From: Bifidobacterium boum | Lineage (GTDB): Bacteria > Actinomycetota > Actinomycetes > Actinomycetales > Bifidobacteriaceae | NCBI RefSeq assembly: GCF_000741535.1 | Contig: NZ_JGYQ01000016.1 | Span: 248,001 to 312,000 of the forward strand | Direction: 5' to 3' | DNA length: 64,000 nt | Part shown: one piece after another, positions 20,365-29,529 of the stretch | How the letters are laid out: each line of letters begins with the position of its first letter | How positions within the stretch are numbered: position 1 is the stretch's first letter | The notes under the pieces: generated by a model | What the model saw: only the letters and a program-made list of their open reading frames with translations | Told to the model about the DNA's origin: nothing | Databases searched by the model: none | Translations under genes and position numbers: made by a program

Positions 20365-21860
20365 CAGTGCCACTTCTTTCTAGGATTGTCATCGTTCTGG
20401 GCGGGTTGCTGCACGTGGCGCACTGTTTCATCGCCATCGACGTCATGGCTGTCGCCGGGTTCGCGTCCACAGGCGTCGGTCTCGTCCGTGCCTTTGAGCG
20501 GTTTGGCTCCGCTTGGAATCACGCCCTTGGGAATCGCGACAGTCGGGACATCGTCGTTCGCAGCAGCATGGGGGACGTGATGGTATATCTGCTCCTGCAG
20601 CTCAAGCAAATCGTCACCATCCGGAATATGCGAGCTGGAACTCTGCGCTACACGTGGCATGCGTTGGCTCATCGGCTTGATGATACGCTCGCTGAAGGCT
20701 TCGGCCCCCTCTACGACCTTGGATTTCTTCTTCGGCTCCGGATCGTTCATCAACGGGGAATCAATCAGGTCGTACCTCTTGGTATACACACGGAAAATCG
20801 CTTGCAGGCTGGCAGTGATTGGCAGTGCCAGGAACGCGCCGAGAGCGCCGAACAGCGACCCGAAAATCAAGACGCACAGGAAGGCGATCGCAGGATTCAA
20901 ATCCATGGTGCGCTGCGAAATCTTCGGCGAAAGAATCAGGTTTTCGATCTGCTGGTAGATGACGATGAACACCACCACGATCACCGCGTACGTCGGCCCG
21001 CGCGACGCCCATGCGAAAATCACCGGCAGGGCACCGCCCAGATACGTGCCGATGGTGGGCACGAACTGGGAAGTCAGACCGCAGAACAACGCCAGCGGCA
21101 GCCAATACGGCACGTGAATCACATCAAGGAAAATCGCCGTGCACGTGGCATTGATGGCCGCGAGAATCGTGCGGGAGAACAGGAACCCGGAAATCTGGTC
21201 CTGCACCACCGTCCACGCAAACAGGAAACGGCGCTGGGTGGAGGGGCCGAGCCACTGGCACAGGCTGCGGCGGACGCGAGGGCCTGCCGCCGAAACATAG
21301 TACGTGACCATGAGCACCGTAAGCAGGTTGAACAGGAAGCCGAACAGCCCTACCGTCGTGTTATAGGCTTGGCCGGCAACGTCTGTAAGCCATGACGTTT
21401 TGAGGTTCTTCATCACCTCGCTGCCGAGATTCTCCATCTGCGGCAACTGGAAATCGAATTCCTTCGATACGAAATCGGTGATCTGGTCATAATACGCGGG
21501 CACGCTTTGCACCATGGAGATGACCTGCTGGACGAACATGTTGCCGAACAGCGCCATCAGCGCCACCACGATGACGGAGACCCCGACCAGGCTGACCGCC
21601 GATGCCGCGCCTCGCTTCCAACCATGACGGATCAGCCTGATCACCAGCGGTTCAATGGCGAGCGCAATGAACACCGACACCACGATATCGAGGACGATGG
21701 TGTCGATTTTGCCCCACGATTTCCAGACAAACACGGCGAGGAACACGGCGATCACAGCATAGAAAAGCCCGCGGCCCCACCATTCAGGCGGGCGCCGGGG
21801 GTCGCCCTTCTGCGGGAAGACCGAGGCGAGATCGATTTGCGGTTCACCTTGTTCATTCAT
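20364..21860 (-). CDS. AI-2E family (PerM-like) transporter
   Basis: A 498-residue membrane protein of the UPF0118/AI-2E exporter family. Seven or eight hydrophobic segments lie between residues 35 and 350, with the family feature GLTSQFVPTIGTYLGG near the sixth and IYQQIENLILSPKISQRTMDLNPAIAFLCVL in the last third. The last 150 residues are hydrophilic. Exported molecule unknown; family members move quorum-signal, sodium or organic anions. Start ATG 21860 has no clear ribosome site but TAGAAT lies eight nt upstream, which suits a leaderless mRNA. The frame is open for 63 more codons upstream, running into the divergent glycosyltransferase start. Confidence 0.85.
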   Translation of the reverse strand: MNEQGEPQIDLASVFPQKGDPRRPPEWWGRGLFYAVIAVFLAVFVWKSWGKIDTIVLDIVVSVFIALAIEPLVIRLIRHGWKRGAASAVSLVGVSVIVVALMALFGNMFVQQVISMVQSVPAYYDQITDFVSKEFDFQLPQMENLGSEVMKNLKTSWLTDVAGQAYNTTVGLFGFLFNLLTVLMVTYYVSAAGPRVRRSLCQWLGPSTQRRFLFAWTVVQDQISGFLFSRTILAAINATCTAIFLDVIHVPYWLPLALFCGLTSQFVPTIGTYLGGALPVIFAWASRGPTYAVIVVVFIVIYQQIENLILSPKISQRTMDLNPAIAFLCVLIFGSLFGALGAFLALPITASLQAIFRVYTKRYDLIDSPLMNDPEPKKKSKVVEGAEAFSERIIKPMSQRMPRVAQSSSSHIPDGDDLLELQEQIYHHVPHAAANDDVPTVAIPKGVIPSGAKPLKGTDETDACGREPGDSHDVDGDETVRHVQQPAQNDDNPRKKWH

Positions 21861-21999
21861 GGCTCCCCATTCTACATAGCCGGCGGAAACAGACGCTTGT
21901 GGCGTATCCGTCGTATTGCCGGCCGCGTATTGCGATTGTTGTGGGAAACCAAGTGAAGCTGACGCCGGCGTGTAGACGTCCTTGCCTATCCTAGAAAAC

Positions 22000-22932
22000 A
22001 TGCTAACCGTATCGATTGTCATTCCCGCGTGGAACGAGGAGGATCGCATCGCCGACTGTCTGACGAACGCAACCCGTCAGACCGTGATGCCCCATGAGGT
22101 GATTGTGGTGGATAACCGCTCCACCGACGCGACCGTCGACATCGTCAAGACATTCATGGAAGAGCACCCCGACGCGCCGGTCCGTCTGCTGCATCAGGAT
22201 GAGGAACAAGGCCTGATTCCTACGCGCAATTACGGGTTGAACCACGCCACCGGGGACGTATTGGGACGTGTGGACGCCGACTGTATGCTCAAACCCGATT
22301 GGGTTGAAGTGGTCTCCGGCATTTTCACCGAGGATCCCGAAGCGATGGGGGCAACGGGACCGGTCGTCTACTACGATATGCCCGCCAAGCGCGTCGGTTT
22401 GCGCGGTGACGACAGCGTCCGCCGGCACATGTACCGGGCGGACGGCGACCAAGTGCTGCTGTTCGGTTCGAATATGGCGTTGCGTGCGAGCGCATGGCGT
22501 CAGATCGCCAACGAGGTGTGCCGGGATCGCGAAGACGTCATGCATGAAGATATCGACATCTCGTTGCATCTGCTTGGCCGCTCGATGAAAACCGTGTACT
22601 GCCAGCGCATGATTTGCGGCATTTCCGCCCGGCGCATGGACACGTCGTTCACGTCGTTCCGCAATTATATGAACCGATTCCGCAACACCTTCGCAGCCCA
22701 TCCGGACCATTGGCGCAAGCGCAAGCCAGAACATACGCTGTACGCGCTCTACCCGTGGATGCACACCCTGTACCCGATGTACCAGCGGTATCTGGACCGC
22801 ATGGATATCAATCCAGCGGAACGCCTGTGGCTCAAGGAACAGTTCGACGTGGCCAGACGCGACGAACCGGACGATGACATCGCGGATGCTGCGGATGCCG
22901 TCGGGGAAGAGAACAGCCACTCCAAGCCGTAG
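22000..22932 (+). CDS. Family 2 glycosyltransferase
   Basis: A soluble 310-residue GT-A glycosyltransferase. N-terminal VSIVIPAWNEEDRIADCL is the family start; DNRSTDATVDI is the nucleotide site and DADCMLKPDWVE (about 90) the metal-binding D-A-D. The C-terminal half is rich in aromatic and charged residues. The gene is divergent from the AI-2E gene and close to it. The first ATG in frame is 21982, but TATCCT at 21987-21992 ends seven nt before ATG 22000, so a leaderless start there is more likely. The substrate is unknown; the neighbouring synthase suggests cell-surface glycan work. Confidence 0.88.
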   Translation: MLTVSIVIPAWNEEDRIADCLTNATRQTVMPHEVIVVDNRSTDATVDIVKTFMEEHPDAPVRLLHQDEEQGLIPTRNYGLNHATGDVLGRVDADCMLKPDWVEVVSGIFTEDPEAMGATGPVVYYDMPAKRVGLRGDDSVRRHMYRADGDQVLLFGSNMALRASAWRQIANEVCRDREDVMHEDIDISLHLLGRSMKTVYCQRMICGISARRMDTSFTSFRNYMNRFRNTFAAHPDHWRKRKPEHTLYALYPWMHTLYPMYQRYLDRMDINPAERLWLKEQFDVARRDEPDDDIADAADAVGEENSHSKP

Positions 22933-22979
22933 TCTGGTGCTCGGCTCACGACGCCCGACACGCCGCCGAAATGTGCCGG

Positions 22980-23037
22980 CTGATACACAAACTGGTTACG
23001 CTCACGAATGTTTGAGCGTAACCAGTTTGTGTATCAG
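22980..23037. terminator. Bidirectional terminator between glycosyltransferase and fucO
   Basis: A 25-bp perfect inverted repeat (22980-23004 with 23013-23037) with an 8-nt loop lies between convergent genes. The length is unusual for a terminator. Confidence 0.85.
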
Positions 23038-23059
23038 GATGCGTATGGGATTCTTCCCG

Positions 23060-24211
23060 TTACATCAGGGACGTGTAGATGGCGAGGATGTCCTCTTCGG
23101 TCGCCTTGCGCGGGTTGCCCGGCGTACACACGTCATGGAACGCGTCGTGCGCAAGCGGCTTGAGATCAGCCTCGGTCGCACCGACCTGCGAGATCTTCGT
23201 CGGATTGCCAAGGTCGACGGTCAGGCGATGGACCGCCTGGACGGCCTCCTCGCGCACGGTCTCCAGATCGCCGTTCATCGCATCGGCAACACCGAACGCC
23301 TGGGCGATATCACGGTACTTTTCGCCGGTGTAGTCCTTGTTGTATTCCATGACCGGGGCGAGCAGGATGCCGTTGGCCACGCCATGAGCGACACCCAGCC
23401 GGCCGCCAAGCGGATGCGCCATGCCATGCACCAAGCCCAGGCCGACATTGGAATACGCCATGCCGGTGATATAGCTGGCGTACGCCATCTGCTCACCCGC
23501 CGCGACATCGCCGTCGGCGCTTTTCGCCAGATTCTGCGCAATCATGCGGATGGTCTGCATCGACAGGCAATCGGACAGCGCCCACGCGCCTGGCGTGACG
23601 AACCCCTCAATCGCATGGGTGAGCGCATCCAAACCGGTGGCGACCTTCAGCCCGCGCGGCATGGAATCGGTCAGGTCAGGGTCCACGAAAGCGACGACAG
23701 GGATGTCATGCGGATCAACCGCCACGAACTTGCGCTTGTTCGCTGTGTCAGTGATCACATAGTTGATGGTCGTTTCCGACGCAGTGCCGGCGGTGGTCGG
23801 CACACCGAAAATCGGGACGGACGGGTTCTTGGTATCCGCCACGCCTTCCAGAGACAGCACGTCGGCGAACTGCGGGTTCGCGGTGACAATGCCAATGCCC
23901 TTGCACGTGTCTTGCGGCGAGCCGCCGCCCAAGCCGATGAGGAAGTCCGCGCCGGCAGAGGCGAATTTCTTCACGCCATCCTGGATGCATTCAACCGGCG
24001 GATTTGGCTTGACATTGTCGAAGATCTCATACGGCAGGCCGGCTTCGTCAAGCACTGCGGTCACCTTGGCGACCGTGCCGGTTTCCAGCAATACCGGATC
24101 GGTGACAATGAAAGCTTTCTTGAAGCCGCGCGCCTTCGCAGCGACAGGGATTTCCTTGATTGCGCCGCGACCGAAATACGCCGTCTGATTGAAAATCATC
24201 CTGTATACCAT
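23060..24211 (-). CDS. fucO: Lactaldehyde reductase / iron-containing alcohol dehydrogenase
   Basis: A 383-residue group III alcohol dehydrogenase. It reduces L-lactaldehyde to 1,2-propanediol with NADH, which is a known step after fucose or rhamnose breakdown. The N-terminus MVYRMIFNQTAYFGRGA, the GLGGGSPQD nucleotide loop (about 96-104) and iron ligands are in place: D in ATGLDALTHAIEGF with its His, and the two later His in VHGMAHPLGGRLGVAHG. Length matches E. coli FucO. ATG 24211 has AAGGAG seven nt upstream; the open frame runs on upstream without homology. A promoter is predicted (TTGTAT-16-TACAAT) 55-80 nt upstream. No other fucose genes are near. Confidence 0.93.
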   Translation of the reverse strand: MVYRMIFNQTAYFGRGAIKEIPVAAKARGFKKAFIVTDPVLLETGTVAKVTAVLDEAGLPYEIFDNVKPNPPVECIQDGVKKFASAGADFLIGLGGGSPQDTCKGIGIVTANPQFADVLSLEGVADTKNPSVPIFGVPTTAGTASETTINYVITDTANKRKFVAVDPHDIPVVAFVDPDLTDSMPRGLKVATGLDALTHAIEGFVTPGAWALSDCLSMQTIRMIAQNLAKSADGDVAAGEQMAYASYITGMAYSNVGLGLVHGMAHPLGGRLGVAHGVANGILLAPVMEYNKDYTGEKYRDIAQAFGVADAMNGDLETVREEAVQAVHRLTVDLGNPTKISQVGATEADLKPLAHDAFHDVCTPGNPRKATEEDILAIYTSLM

Positions 24212-24265
24212 GTGTGTTCTCCTTCGAACAGTTCCCATCATGTAGGAACGCCATTGTTGAAACTC

Positions 24266-24293
24266 ATTGTAGTCAATCCCACCGCGGATACAA
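24266..24293 (-). promoter_or_regulatory. Promoter of fucO
   Basis: On the minus strand, TTGTAT (24288-24293) and TACAAT (24266-24271) are separated by 16 nt, giving a leader of roughly 45-50 nt before the fucO start. The AAGGAG ribosome site lies in the leader. Confidence 0.55.
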
Positions 24294-24558
24294 CACGAGA
24301 GGTGGGCTAATCCGCTGTGCCGAGTCATAAGCCAGACCAATCACACAGAATATGGTCAGGTCCCGGCTTTTCGGCAACCCGTATCGAAAACGCGAACAAT
24401 CAAGGAATCGGGCGTATAAGCCGGGTGTATAAGGACAGCATGGTGGTCATCATACGGCTCCGCCTTGGGAGAACACCGTGTTCGGCGGAGGTCAATCATG
24501 CTTGGCGGTGCAACACATGCTTGGATGTTGTCGGACGGCGGTGGTGCCGGACCGGTGT

Positions 24559-24797
24559 GGGAGATTTTCCGCGCATGGGCGATCTGGTCGTAATGTCCCG
24601 TGGTTTCGTGGGAGTTCATCGAGGATTTACGGTTTCTAAGGTTTCTCCCGTCGGCGGTTTCAAGGGCGATTTTCACGAACCGCGGATTTCCAACGTTCCC
24701 GTGGGGACAATATCCGCAAGGACGCCGGATTCCCGTAAACTCCCACGCCGGATACGGGAGAACAGGCACGAACCGGGAAATCCCGACAGTTCTCCCA
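24559..24797. repeat. Dispersed ~240-nt intergenic element, copy 1
   Basis: This stretch, in a 777-nt gene-free gap downstream of tRNA-Phe, matches the reverse complement of 46601-46840 over its whole length. The best block (24678-24767) is about 75-80% identical by eye. It carries many GGGAG/CTCCC motifs and ends with a hairpin: GGGAGAAC (24756-24763) and GTTCTCCC (24789-24796), 25 nt apart, exactly as in copy 2. No protein frame is shared. Confidence 0.75.
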
Positions 24798-24897
24798 CAT
24801 CACCCACACACCACCGCCCCAATCCCAGCCTCCCCCTGCCTCCACCGACACTGACAGCCGCCTCAGCATCGGCAGACGCTTCTAATGACACTGACAG

Positions 24898-24928
24898 CCG
24901 GCTCAACGTCGTCGGAGGGTTGAGCCGG
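24898..24928. repeat. Hairpin between repeat element and tRNA-Phe
   Basis: CCGGCTCAAC (24898-24907) pairs with GTTGAGCCGG (24919-24928), loop 11 nt. Just before it the sequence GACACTGACAGCCG occurs twice, 40 nt apart (24847 and 24887), close to a degenerate copy of the GCCGACGCT-type hairpin repeat. Confidence 0.5.
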
Positions 24929-24954
24929 TTGATTGGCAGAGTCTCAGAAATGAG

Positions 24955-24987
24955 AAAACCCCGGTTCCATACGGAATCGGGGTTCTT
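24955..24987 (-). terminator. Terminator of tRNA-Phe
   Basis: Minus strand AACCCCGATTCC pairs with GGAACCGGGGTT with one mismatch, then TTTTCTC follows, directly after the tRNA-Phe 3' end. Confidence 0.75.
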
Positions 24988-24988
24988 G

Positions 24989-25061
24989 TGGCTCCGAGCG
25001 GGATCGATCCGCTGACCTAGCGATTTTCAGTCGCTCGCTCTACCAACTGAGCTACAGAGCC
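24989..25061 (-). tRNA. tRNA-Phe (GAA)
   Basis: Full cloverleaf of 73 nt without encoded CCA: acceptor GGCTCTG/CGGAGCC, anticodon arm AGCGA-CTGAAAA-TCGCT with anticodon GAA, and a standard T-arm GTTCGATCC-type region. Discriminator A. Confidence 0.95.
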
Positions 25062-25071
25062 ATGGACGGTT

Positions 25072-25099
25072 AAAAAAACCCGGATAAACCGGGTTTTTA
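25072..25099 (-). terminator. Terminator between tRNA-Asp and tRNA-Phe
   Basis: Minus strand AACCCGG TTTAT CCGGGTT, then T7: an intrinsic terminator separating the two tRNA genes, perhaps partial so that both are made from one promoter. Confidence 0.75.
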
Positions 25100-25106
25100 C
25101 CATTCG

Positions 25107-25180
25107 CGACCTCGGCCGGACTTGAACCGGTGACCTCCGCCGTGACAGGGCGGCGCTCTAACCAACTGAGCTACGAGGCC
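25107..25180 (-). tRNA. tRNA-Asp (GTC)
   Basis: A 74-nt cloverleaf without encoded CCA: acceptor GGCCTCG/CGAGGTC with one G-T pair, anticodon arm CCGCC-CTGTCAC-GGCGG with anticodon GTC, discriminator G. Confidence 0.95.
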
Positions 25181-25213
25181 GTGGCGTTTGCTCCGTGGAG
25201 CAGCCGAGTATTT

Positions 25214-25241
25214 ATATTACTCAGATCCTCCCGCCACGCAA
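25214..25241 (-). promoter_or_regulatory. Promoter of tRNA-Asp/tRNA-Phe
   Basis: Minus strand TTGCGT (25236-25241) and TAATAT (25214-25219), 16 nt apart, ending about 34 nt upstream of the tRNA-Asp 5' end. Confidence 0.6.
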
Positions 25242-25307
25242 ATCGAGAGCGTCCTTCGGCGTGTCGTTTTTTCAGAACGACGCAAAACCATTGCGATTTC
25301 TGGGATT

Positions 25308-26213
25308 TCAGTAAATCAGTACAGGCTGCCCTGCCACCGTGACATCTAGGTACGAGACGCCGTCACTGTCCTGAAGATCGTTGTAATCGCCCGTGCCACC
25401 ATAGCCATCGCCGGAATCGCTGCCGTAACCGTACAGGTCGTCATCGCTCCAGCCGTCCGCATCATTGTCATCCAAGCCATACTCGTGCAGGTAATCGCAT
25501 CCGTTCCCGGTGCACTGTCCCAAGCTGCTCGAGCTGCTCGGACTGGAGAAACTGGTGCTGCCCGATGTCATGGATTTGAGGGCGGAAACCGCGAAAACCG
25601 CCAATACGACAGTCAACACGACAGTGGCCGCGCTGATCACAATGCCGGCAATCGCCAGTCCACGGCTTTTCTGCCCCGACTTGCGGACCATCATCAAGCC
25701 GATAATCGAGAAGATCAAGCCAAGCATGGGGTTGAAGAACGCGAAGACGAAACCGATGATGGTCAGCACGTTCCAAGAATCAGCAGGATTCGTATACGGG
25801 TAAGCGCCCTGCGGCGGGAACGCGTATCCGGCTGGCGAAGCCGGTGAACCATACCCCGTGTTCTGATCATACTGATACTGCTGATATCCGCCATCCGTCC
25901 GACCTGTCGGCACGGCGGGCCCAACCGGCGACTGCGGCCCATACTGCCCGTATTGTTCAGGCTGGCCGGATTGCCCATACTGCGACTGTTCGGCGGTCGT
26001 GCCATACGGCGCGTCCTGCGGATCTTGGCTCCAATCCCCCGGAATCGGTTGCGTCGGCGCAGTCTCATACGCACCGGTTGGCGCGAAGGCCTGCGTGGGT
26101 TGCGCATCATACGGTGTATATACGCCGGACGGCGCATCAGCCATGCTGGACTGGTTGGACTGCTGAGAGTCCCCGGAAGAAGGCGTCTGCGCCTGATCAT
26201 CATAATCACTCAT
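25308..26213 (-). CDS. DUF4190 membrane protein with Gln/Tyr-rich N-terminus
   Basis: A 301-residue protein in three parts. Residues 1-140 are a Gln/Pro/Tyr/Gly-rich disordered region (QYGQYGPQSP-like). Residues 145-210 hold two hydrophobic segments typical of DUF4190 (LTIIGFVFAFFNPMLGLIFSIIGLMM, then KSRGLAIAGIVISAATVVLTVVLAVFAV). The rest is Ser- and Asp/Gly-rich with two Cys (GQCTGNGCDY) and lies outside the cell if the topology is the usual one. No ribosome site is clear, but TAGAAT ends six nt before the ATG, so it may be leaderless. The gene is divergent from the GH13 gene. The function is unknown. Confidence 0.8.
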   Translation of the reverse strand: MSDYDDQAQTPSSGDSQQSNQSSMADAPSGVYTPYDAQPTQAFAPTGAYETAPTQPIPGDWSQDPQDAPYGTTAEQSQYGQSGQPEQYGQYGPQSPVGPAVPTGRTDGGYQQYQYDQNTGYGSPASPAGYAFPPQGAYPYTNPADSWNVLTIIGFVFAFFNPMLGLIFSIIGLMMVRKSGQKSRGLAIAGIVISAATVVLTVVLAVFAVSALKSMTSGSTSFSSPSSSSSLGQCTGNGCDYLHEYGLDDNDADGWSDDDLYGYGSDSGDGYGGTGDYNDLQDSDGVSYLDVTVAGQPVLIY

Positions 26214-26343
26214 GGTTGCATTCTATCCGAACACGGCATACCCCCCGGTTAACTCGCCACACCCTGCAAACGTCATCATTGTCGTTGTATCATCACCCTA
26301 GCTTGGACCGGAAAAGCCATATAACGATGCCAAAGACGAACTA

Positions 26344-26353
26344 GCGAACGTTC
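26344..26353. promoter_or_regulatory. Palindrome upstream of the GH13 gene
   Basis: CGAACGTTCG is a perfect 10-bp palindrome about 28 nt before the GH13 start. It could be half of an operator; there is no regulator gene beside it. AT-rich TATAAC lies at about 26321. Confidence 0.3.
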
Positions 26354-26380
26354 GTAAGACACACAAGACGAAAGGCACGC

Positions 26381-28267
26381 ATGATGACCACAGCAGCACA
26401 GGAAGCATACCAGCCCGCCGACGGAACCATCCCGGCACTCCCCCACCATGACGGGTCAAGACTGTACGTATCCAACGCCACGCCCCGACTCGGCGAGACG
26501 ATTCGCGTACGCGTCCGTATTCCTGCGTCCAACCCGTACACCGGTGTGAAGCTCCACTCGCTCGTCGATGACGAAATGCACCTTGAAGACGCACGGCCGA
26601 TTCTGCGCACCCCTGACGAAATCTGGTATGAGGCGCCGCTACCCGTCCATAATCCTGTCACCCGATACCGTTTCGCTCTGCTCCGCGATGGCGGTTTTGA
26701 TTGGCTGAACGCTCTCGGCGTGTTTGACCGTGAGGTCAGCGACGTCTACGATTTCCGCGTCACCACTTTCGCACCATCGCCCGCATGGAACCGTGAAGGC
26801 GCCACATACCAGATTTTCCCCGACCGCTTCGCCCGCTCCCGGCAATCCGCAGAACGCTCCGCACCCGATTGGGCACATCCGACCGCATGGTCCGCCACAC
26901 CGCTTGCCTACGGCGTCGAAACCGGTCGCCAATGGTACGGCGGCGATCTCAAGGGCATTGAAGAGCATCTTGAGTACATCCACGACCTCGGGTTCACCAC
27001 GGTGTATCTCACGCCATGCTTCCCCGCACGCTCGGTCCACCGGTATGACGCTTCGACATTCGACCATATCGACCCATTGCTTGGCGGCGACGAAGCGCTC
27101 CGCTCGCTTGCACGCGCATGCCACGCCCGCGGGATGCGCATCATGGGCGATTTGACACTCAACCACACCGGTTCCAGCCATGAATGGTTCCAGCGGGCGT
27201 TGCACGACCCGAACAGTGAAGAACGCGACTATTACCTGTGGAACCGGTATCCAGACGATTATGTGGCGTGGATGGGCATCAAAGCGCTGCCGAAACTCAA
27301 TTGGACTTCCGCCAAACTGGTTGACCGGATGATCCGAGGAGCGTCCAGCAGCGCAGGCAAATGGCTGGGCGGCGAAAGCGGTCTGGACGGCTGGCGTATC
27401 GACGTCGCCAACCAGACGGGGCGTTGGGCGGCCATGGACGAGAACCATATGGTCGCCACCACCATCCGGCATACCGTCGACGAGCTGACCGATGGCAATG
27501 GGACGCTCATCGCCGAATACATGCCGGACGCCACCCGCGACCTGGATGGTGACGGCTGGCAGGGCGTCATGAATTACGCCGCATTCTCCCACCCGTTGTG
27601 GATGTGGGTGGCGAGCCCCGACAGCGGTGTCAAACGATTCGGCTTCGACGTGACGTTCCCCAGGCGTGACGGCACCGCGATGGTCGGCACGATGCGCGAG
27701 CTGCTCGCCCAAATCCCGTGGAAAGTCGCCGAATCCCAATGGAATCTCATCGATAGTCATGACAGCGCGCGTATTCTCACGCTCACCCGAAACCCGCATG
27801 TCGCCCATGCGGCACTCGGCATGATGATGACCTACCCGGGCGTGCCGATGGCGTTCGCCGGCGATGAGCGGGACGCGGTCGGCGTCACCGGCGAGGAAAG
27901 CCGCACCCCCATGGATTGGGACGCGCCCGAAGACGCGCATTGTGCGACGATGAGCCGTTACCGCGATCTGCTCACGCTGCGCAGCACGTCAAGTGCGCTC
28001 ACCCACGGTGGCCTACGTTGGGTCAATGTACAGGCGGATGCGGTCGCCTACCTGCGTGAGGACGCAAACGACCGGCTGCTTGTCGTCGCCGCACGGCGAG
28101 GCGGACAGCATGTGCGCGTGACGCGTGACCTGCTGGGCGGCGGCGACCCGCAACTGGTGTGCGGCGAAGGCACTATGGAACCGGGCGATCACGGGGCGCT
28201 CTTCACGCTGCCGGACGCCGGATACGGCATCTGGCGTCTGGGCGACTTGGACGTGCCACGCTGGTGA
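26381..28267 (+). CDS. Alpha-glucan-active glycoside hydrolase family 13
   Basis: A 628-residue GH13 enzyme, probably an alpha-glucosidase or neopullulanase/maltodextrin-type hydrolase acting on alpha-glucans. The first 130 residues form a beta-domain like CBM34 of such enzymes. The barrel then shows GDLTLNHTG (region I, about 263), GWRIDVAN (catalytic Asp, about 340), LIAEYMPD (acid/base Glu, about 376) and LIDSHDSAR (third Asp, about 459). There is no signal peptide, so it is cytoplasmic. GAAAGG lies just before the ATG pair 26381/26384. A 10-bp palindrome CGAACGTTCG (26344-26353) upstream may be an operator. trmB follows after 35 nt. Confidence 0.9.
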   Translation: MMTTAAQEAYQPADGTIPALPHHDGSRLYVSNATPRLGETIRVRVRIPASNPYTGVKLHSLVDDEMHLEDARPILRTPDEIWYEAPLPVHNPVTRYRFALLRDGGFDWLNALGVFDREVSDVYDFRVTTFAPSPAWNREGATYQIFPDRFARSRQSAERSAPDWAHPTAWSATPLAYGVETGRQWYGGDLKGIEEHLEYIHDLGFTTVYLTPCFPARSVHRYDASTFDHIDPLLGGDEALRSLARACHARGMRIMGDLTLNHTGSSHEWFQRALHDPNSEERDYYLWNRYPDDYVAWMGIKALPKLNWTSAKLVDRMIRGASSSAGKWLGGESGLDGWRIDVANQTGRWAAMDENHMVATTIRHTVDELTDGNGTLIAEYMPDATRDLDGDGWQGVMNYAAFSHPLWMWVASPDSGVKRFGFDVTFPRRDGTAMVGTMRELLAQIPWKVAESQWNLIDSHDSARILTLTRNPHVAHAALGMMMTYPGVPMAFAGDERDAVGVTGEESRTPMDWDAPEDAHCATMSRYRDLLTLRSTSSALTHGGLRWVNVQADAVAYLREDANDRLLVVAARRGGQHVRVTRDLLGGGDPQLVCGEGTMEPGDHGALFTLPDAGYGIWRLGDLDVPRW

Positions 28268-28302
28268 GAGGCGTGTCCGACACCGGCCGGTATAAAAGAA
28301 CC

Positions 28303-29130
28303 ATGCATGAACTTGAGGAACAACCCACAAACGACACCGCACAACCTCGCCACGAGCATCTGGTGCTGTCGTTCGTCCGCCGCTCGGGCAGGCTTGACGC
28401 AAGACTTCAGCGCGCTTGGGACACGTATGCCGACACGTATCTGCTGCCGTTGAACGCCGGGGAAGGCTCACTGGATATTCGCGACGACTGGCGTCTGACC
28501 GATGATTGGATTCGCTCCACATGGGGCAATGATCACCCGCTGATTGTTGAAATCGGCACCGGGCAAGGCGAGAATATCGTCGCGGCCGCCGCACAACACC
28601 CGCAGACCAATTATCTGGCGCTTGAAGTGTACGATCCGGGTGTCGCGCACACCATGCTGCGCGCCGGCAAACAGCAGCTCGGCAACCTGCGGATCGCCCA
28701 GATCAACGCTCCGGAGCTGTTCGCGAAAGCCGATACCGCAACCGTAAACGAGGTGTGGACGTTCTTCCCCGACCCATGGCCCAAGATGAAACATCACAAG
28801 CGTCGCATCGTCCAGCCGGCACTTGCCGAAGCCATTCATCGTGCGCTGATACCTGGCGGCCTGTGGCGTATCGCCACCGATATCGAAGATTATGCGCTGC
28901 ACGTGCATGAAATCATGGATGCGCGCACCGACTTCAGGAATACCGGCGATGTGACCGTCAGCCTGCCAACCGGGCATGTCGGCAAAGGCAACGCCGATCT
29001 GGCGCAGGATATGCCTCACGCGGATTTCGTCGAATCGGCACGGTTCGACGGCAGAGTGCTCACGAATTTCGAGAAGAAAGGACTGGATGCCGGTCGTGTC
29101 ATCCACGATTTCGCCTACCAGGCCATCTGA
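28303..29130 (+). CDS. trmB: tRNA (guanine-N7-)-methyltransferase
   Basis: A 275-residue SAM-dependent enzyme that makes m7G46 in the variable loop of tRNAs. The SAM site is [18 protein letters not shown] (about 85-102), with the acidic end of strand 2 in [10 protein letters not shown] and the family signature [19 protein letters not shown] (about 153-171). ATG 28303 follows TATAAA by six nt, so a leaderless start is likely; the frame is open far upstream inside the GH13 gene but has no family sequence there. A strong hairpin follows the stop. Confidence 0.94.
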   Translation: MHELEEQPTNDTAQPRHEHLVLSFVRRSGRLDARLQRAWDTYADTYLLPLNAGEGSLDIRDDWRLTDDWIRSTWGNDHPLIVEIGTGQGENIVAAAAQHPQTNYLALEVYDPGVAHTMLRAGKQQLGNLRIAQINAPELFAKADTATVNEVWTFFPDPWPKMKHHKRRIVQPALAEAIHRALIPGGLWRIATDIEDYALHVHEIMDARTDFRNTGDVTVSLPTGHVGKGNADLAQDMPHADFVESARFDGRVLTNFEKKGLDAGRVIHDFAYQAI

Positions 29131-29152
29131 CCGGCATCACATCGAGCGACGT

Positions 29153-29191
29153 GGGTCTTCGGCCCATCAAAAAACGACACGCCGAAGACCC
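29153..29191 (+). terminator. Terminator of trmB
   Basis: GGGTCTTCGGC (29153-29163) pairs with GCCGAAGACCC (29181-29191), an 11-bp perfect stem, followed by a short T-run. Confidence 0.8.
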
Positions 29192-29241
29192 CGATTTTGC
29201 ATTCTGACGTTGTTGTGTTTATCATAATCAAGTTGTTTGAC

Positions 29242-29313
29242 GCCCCCTTCGTCTAACGGTTAGGACACCAGACTTTCAATCTGACAACGAGAGTTCGACT
29301 CTCTCAGGGGGTA
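29242..29313 (+). tRNA. tRNA-Glu (TTC)
   Basis: A 72-nt cloverleaf: acceptor GCCCCCT/AGGGGGT with a terminal G-T pair, anticodon arm CAGA-CTTTCAA-TCTG with anticodon TTC, discriminator A, no encoded CCA. Confidence 0.95.
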
Positions 29314-29321
29314 CGGATACA

Positions 29322-29350
29322 GAACCCGCCACAAACGGCGGGTTCTTTTG
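29322..29350 (+). terminator. Terminator of tRNA-Glu
   Basis: GAACCCGCC and GGCGGGTTC form a 9-bp stem with a 6-nt loop, followed by TTTTG. Confidence 0.85.
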
Positions 29351-29473
29351 TTTTACGGCTATCCTCCCTCGACTCGGGCCACCGAGCATCATCGATGATT
29401 ATCAGGCTCGTATTCACCACGATTCCTTGAATCGCGTATGCCGACTCACGTGTTACCCGTCAGATACGCGGGC

Positions 29474-29523
29474 ACGGTCAGCCGCGTCACGTGTGTCAAG
29501 ACATATGCGACGCGGCTGACCGT
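29474..29523 (-). terminator. Terminator of the tyrosine-phosphatase gene
   Basis: ACGGTCAGCCGCGTC (29474-29488) pairs with GACGCGGCTGACCGT (29509-29523), a 15-bp perfect stem just after the stop codon at 29530. Confidence 0.8.
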
Positions 29524-29529
29524 CCGCAA

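Noticed and set aside
22980..23037. The 25-bp inverted repeat as an insertion-sequence end or operator
   Set aside because: It is a single symmetric hairpin between convergent genes, which a bidirectional terminator explains.
24317..25015. A 232-codon frame over the dispersed element and tRNA-Phe
   Set aside because: It runs into a tRNA gene, has no homology I recognise, and the other copy of the element does not keep the frame.
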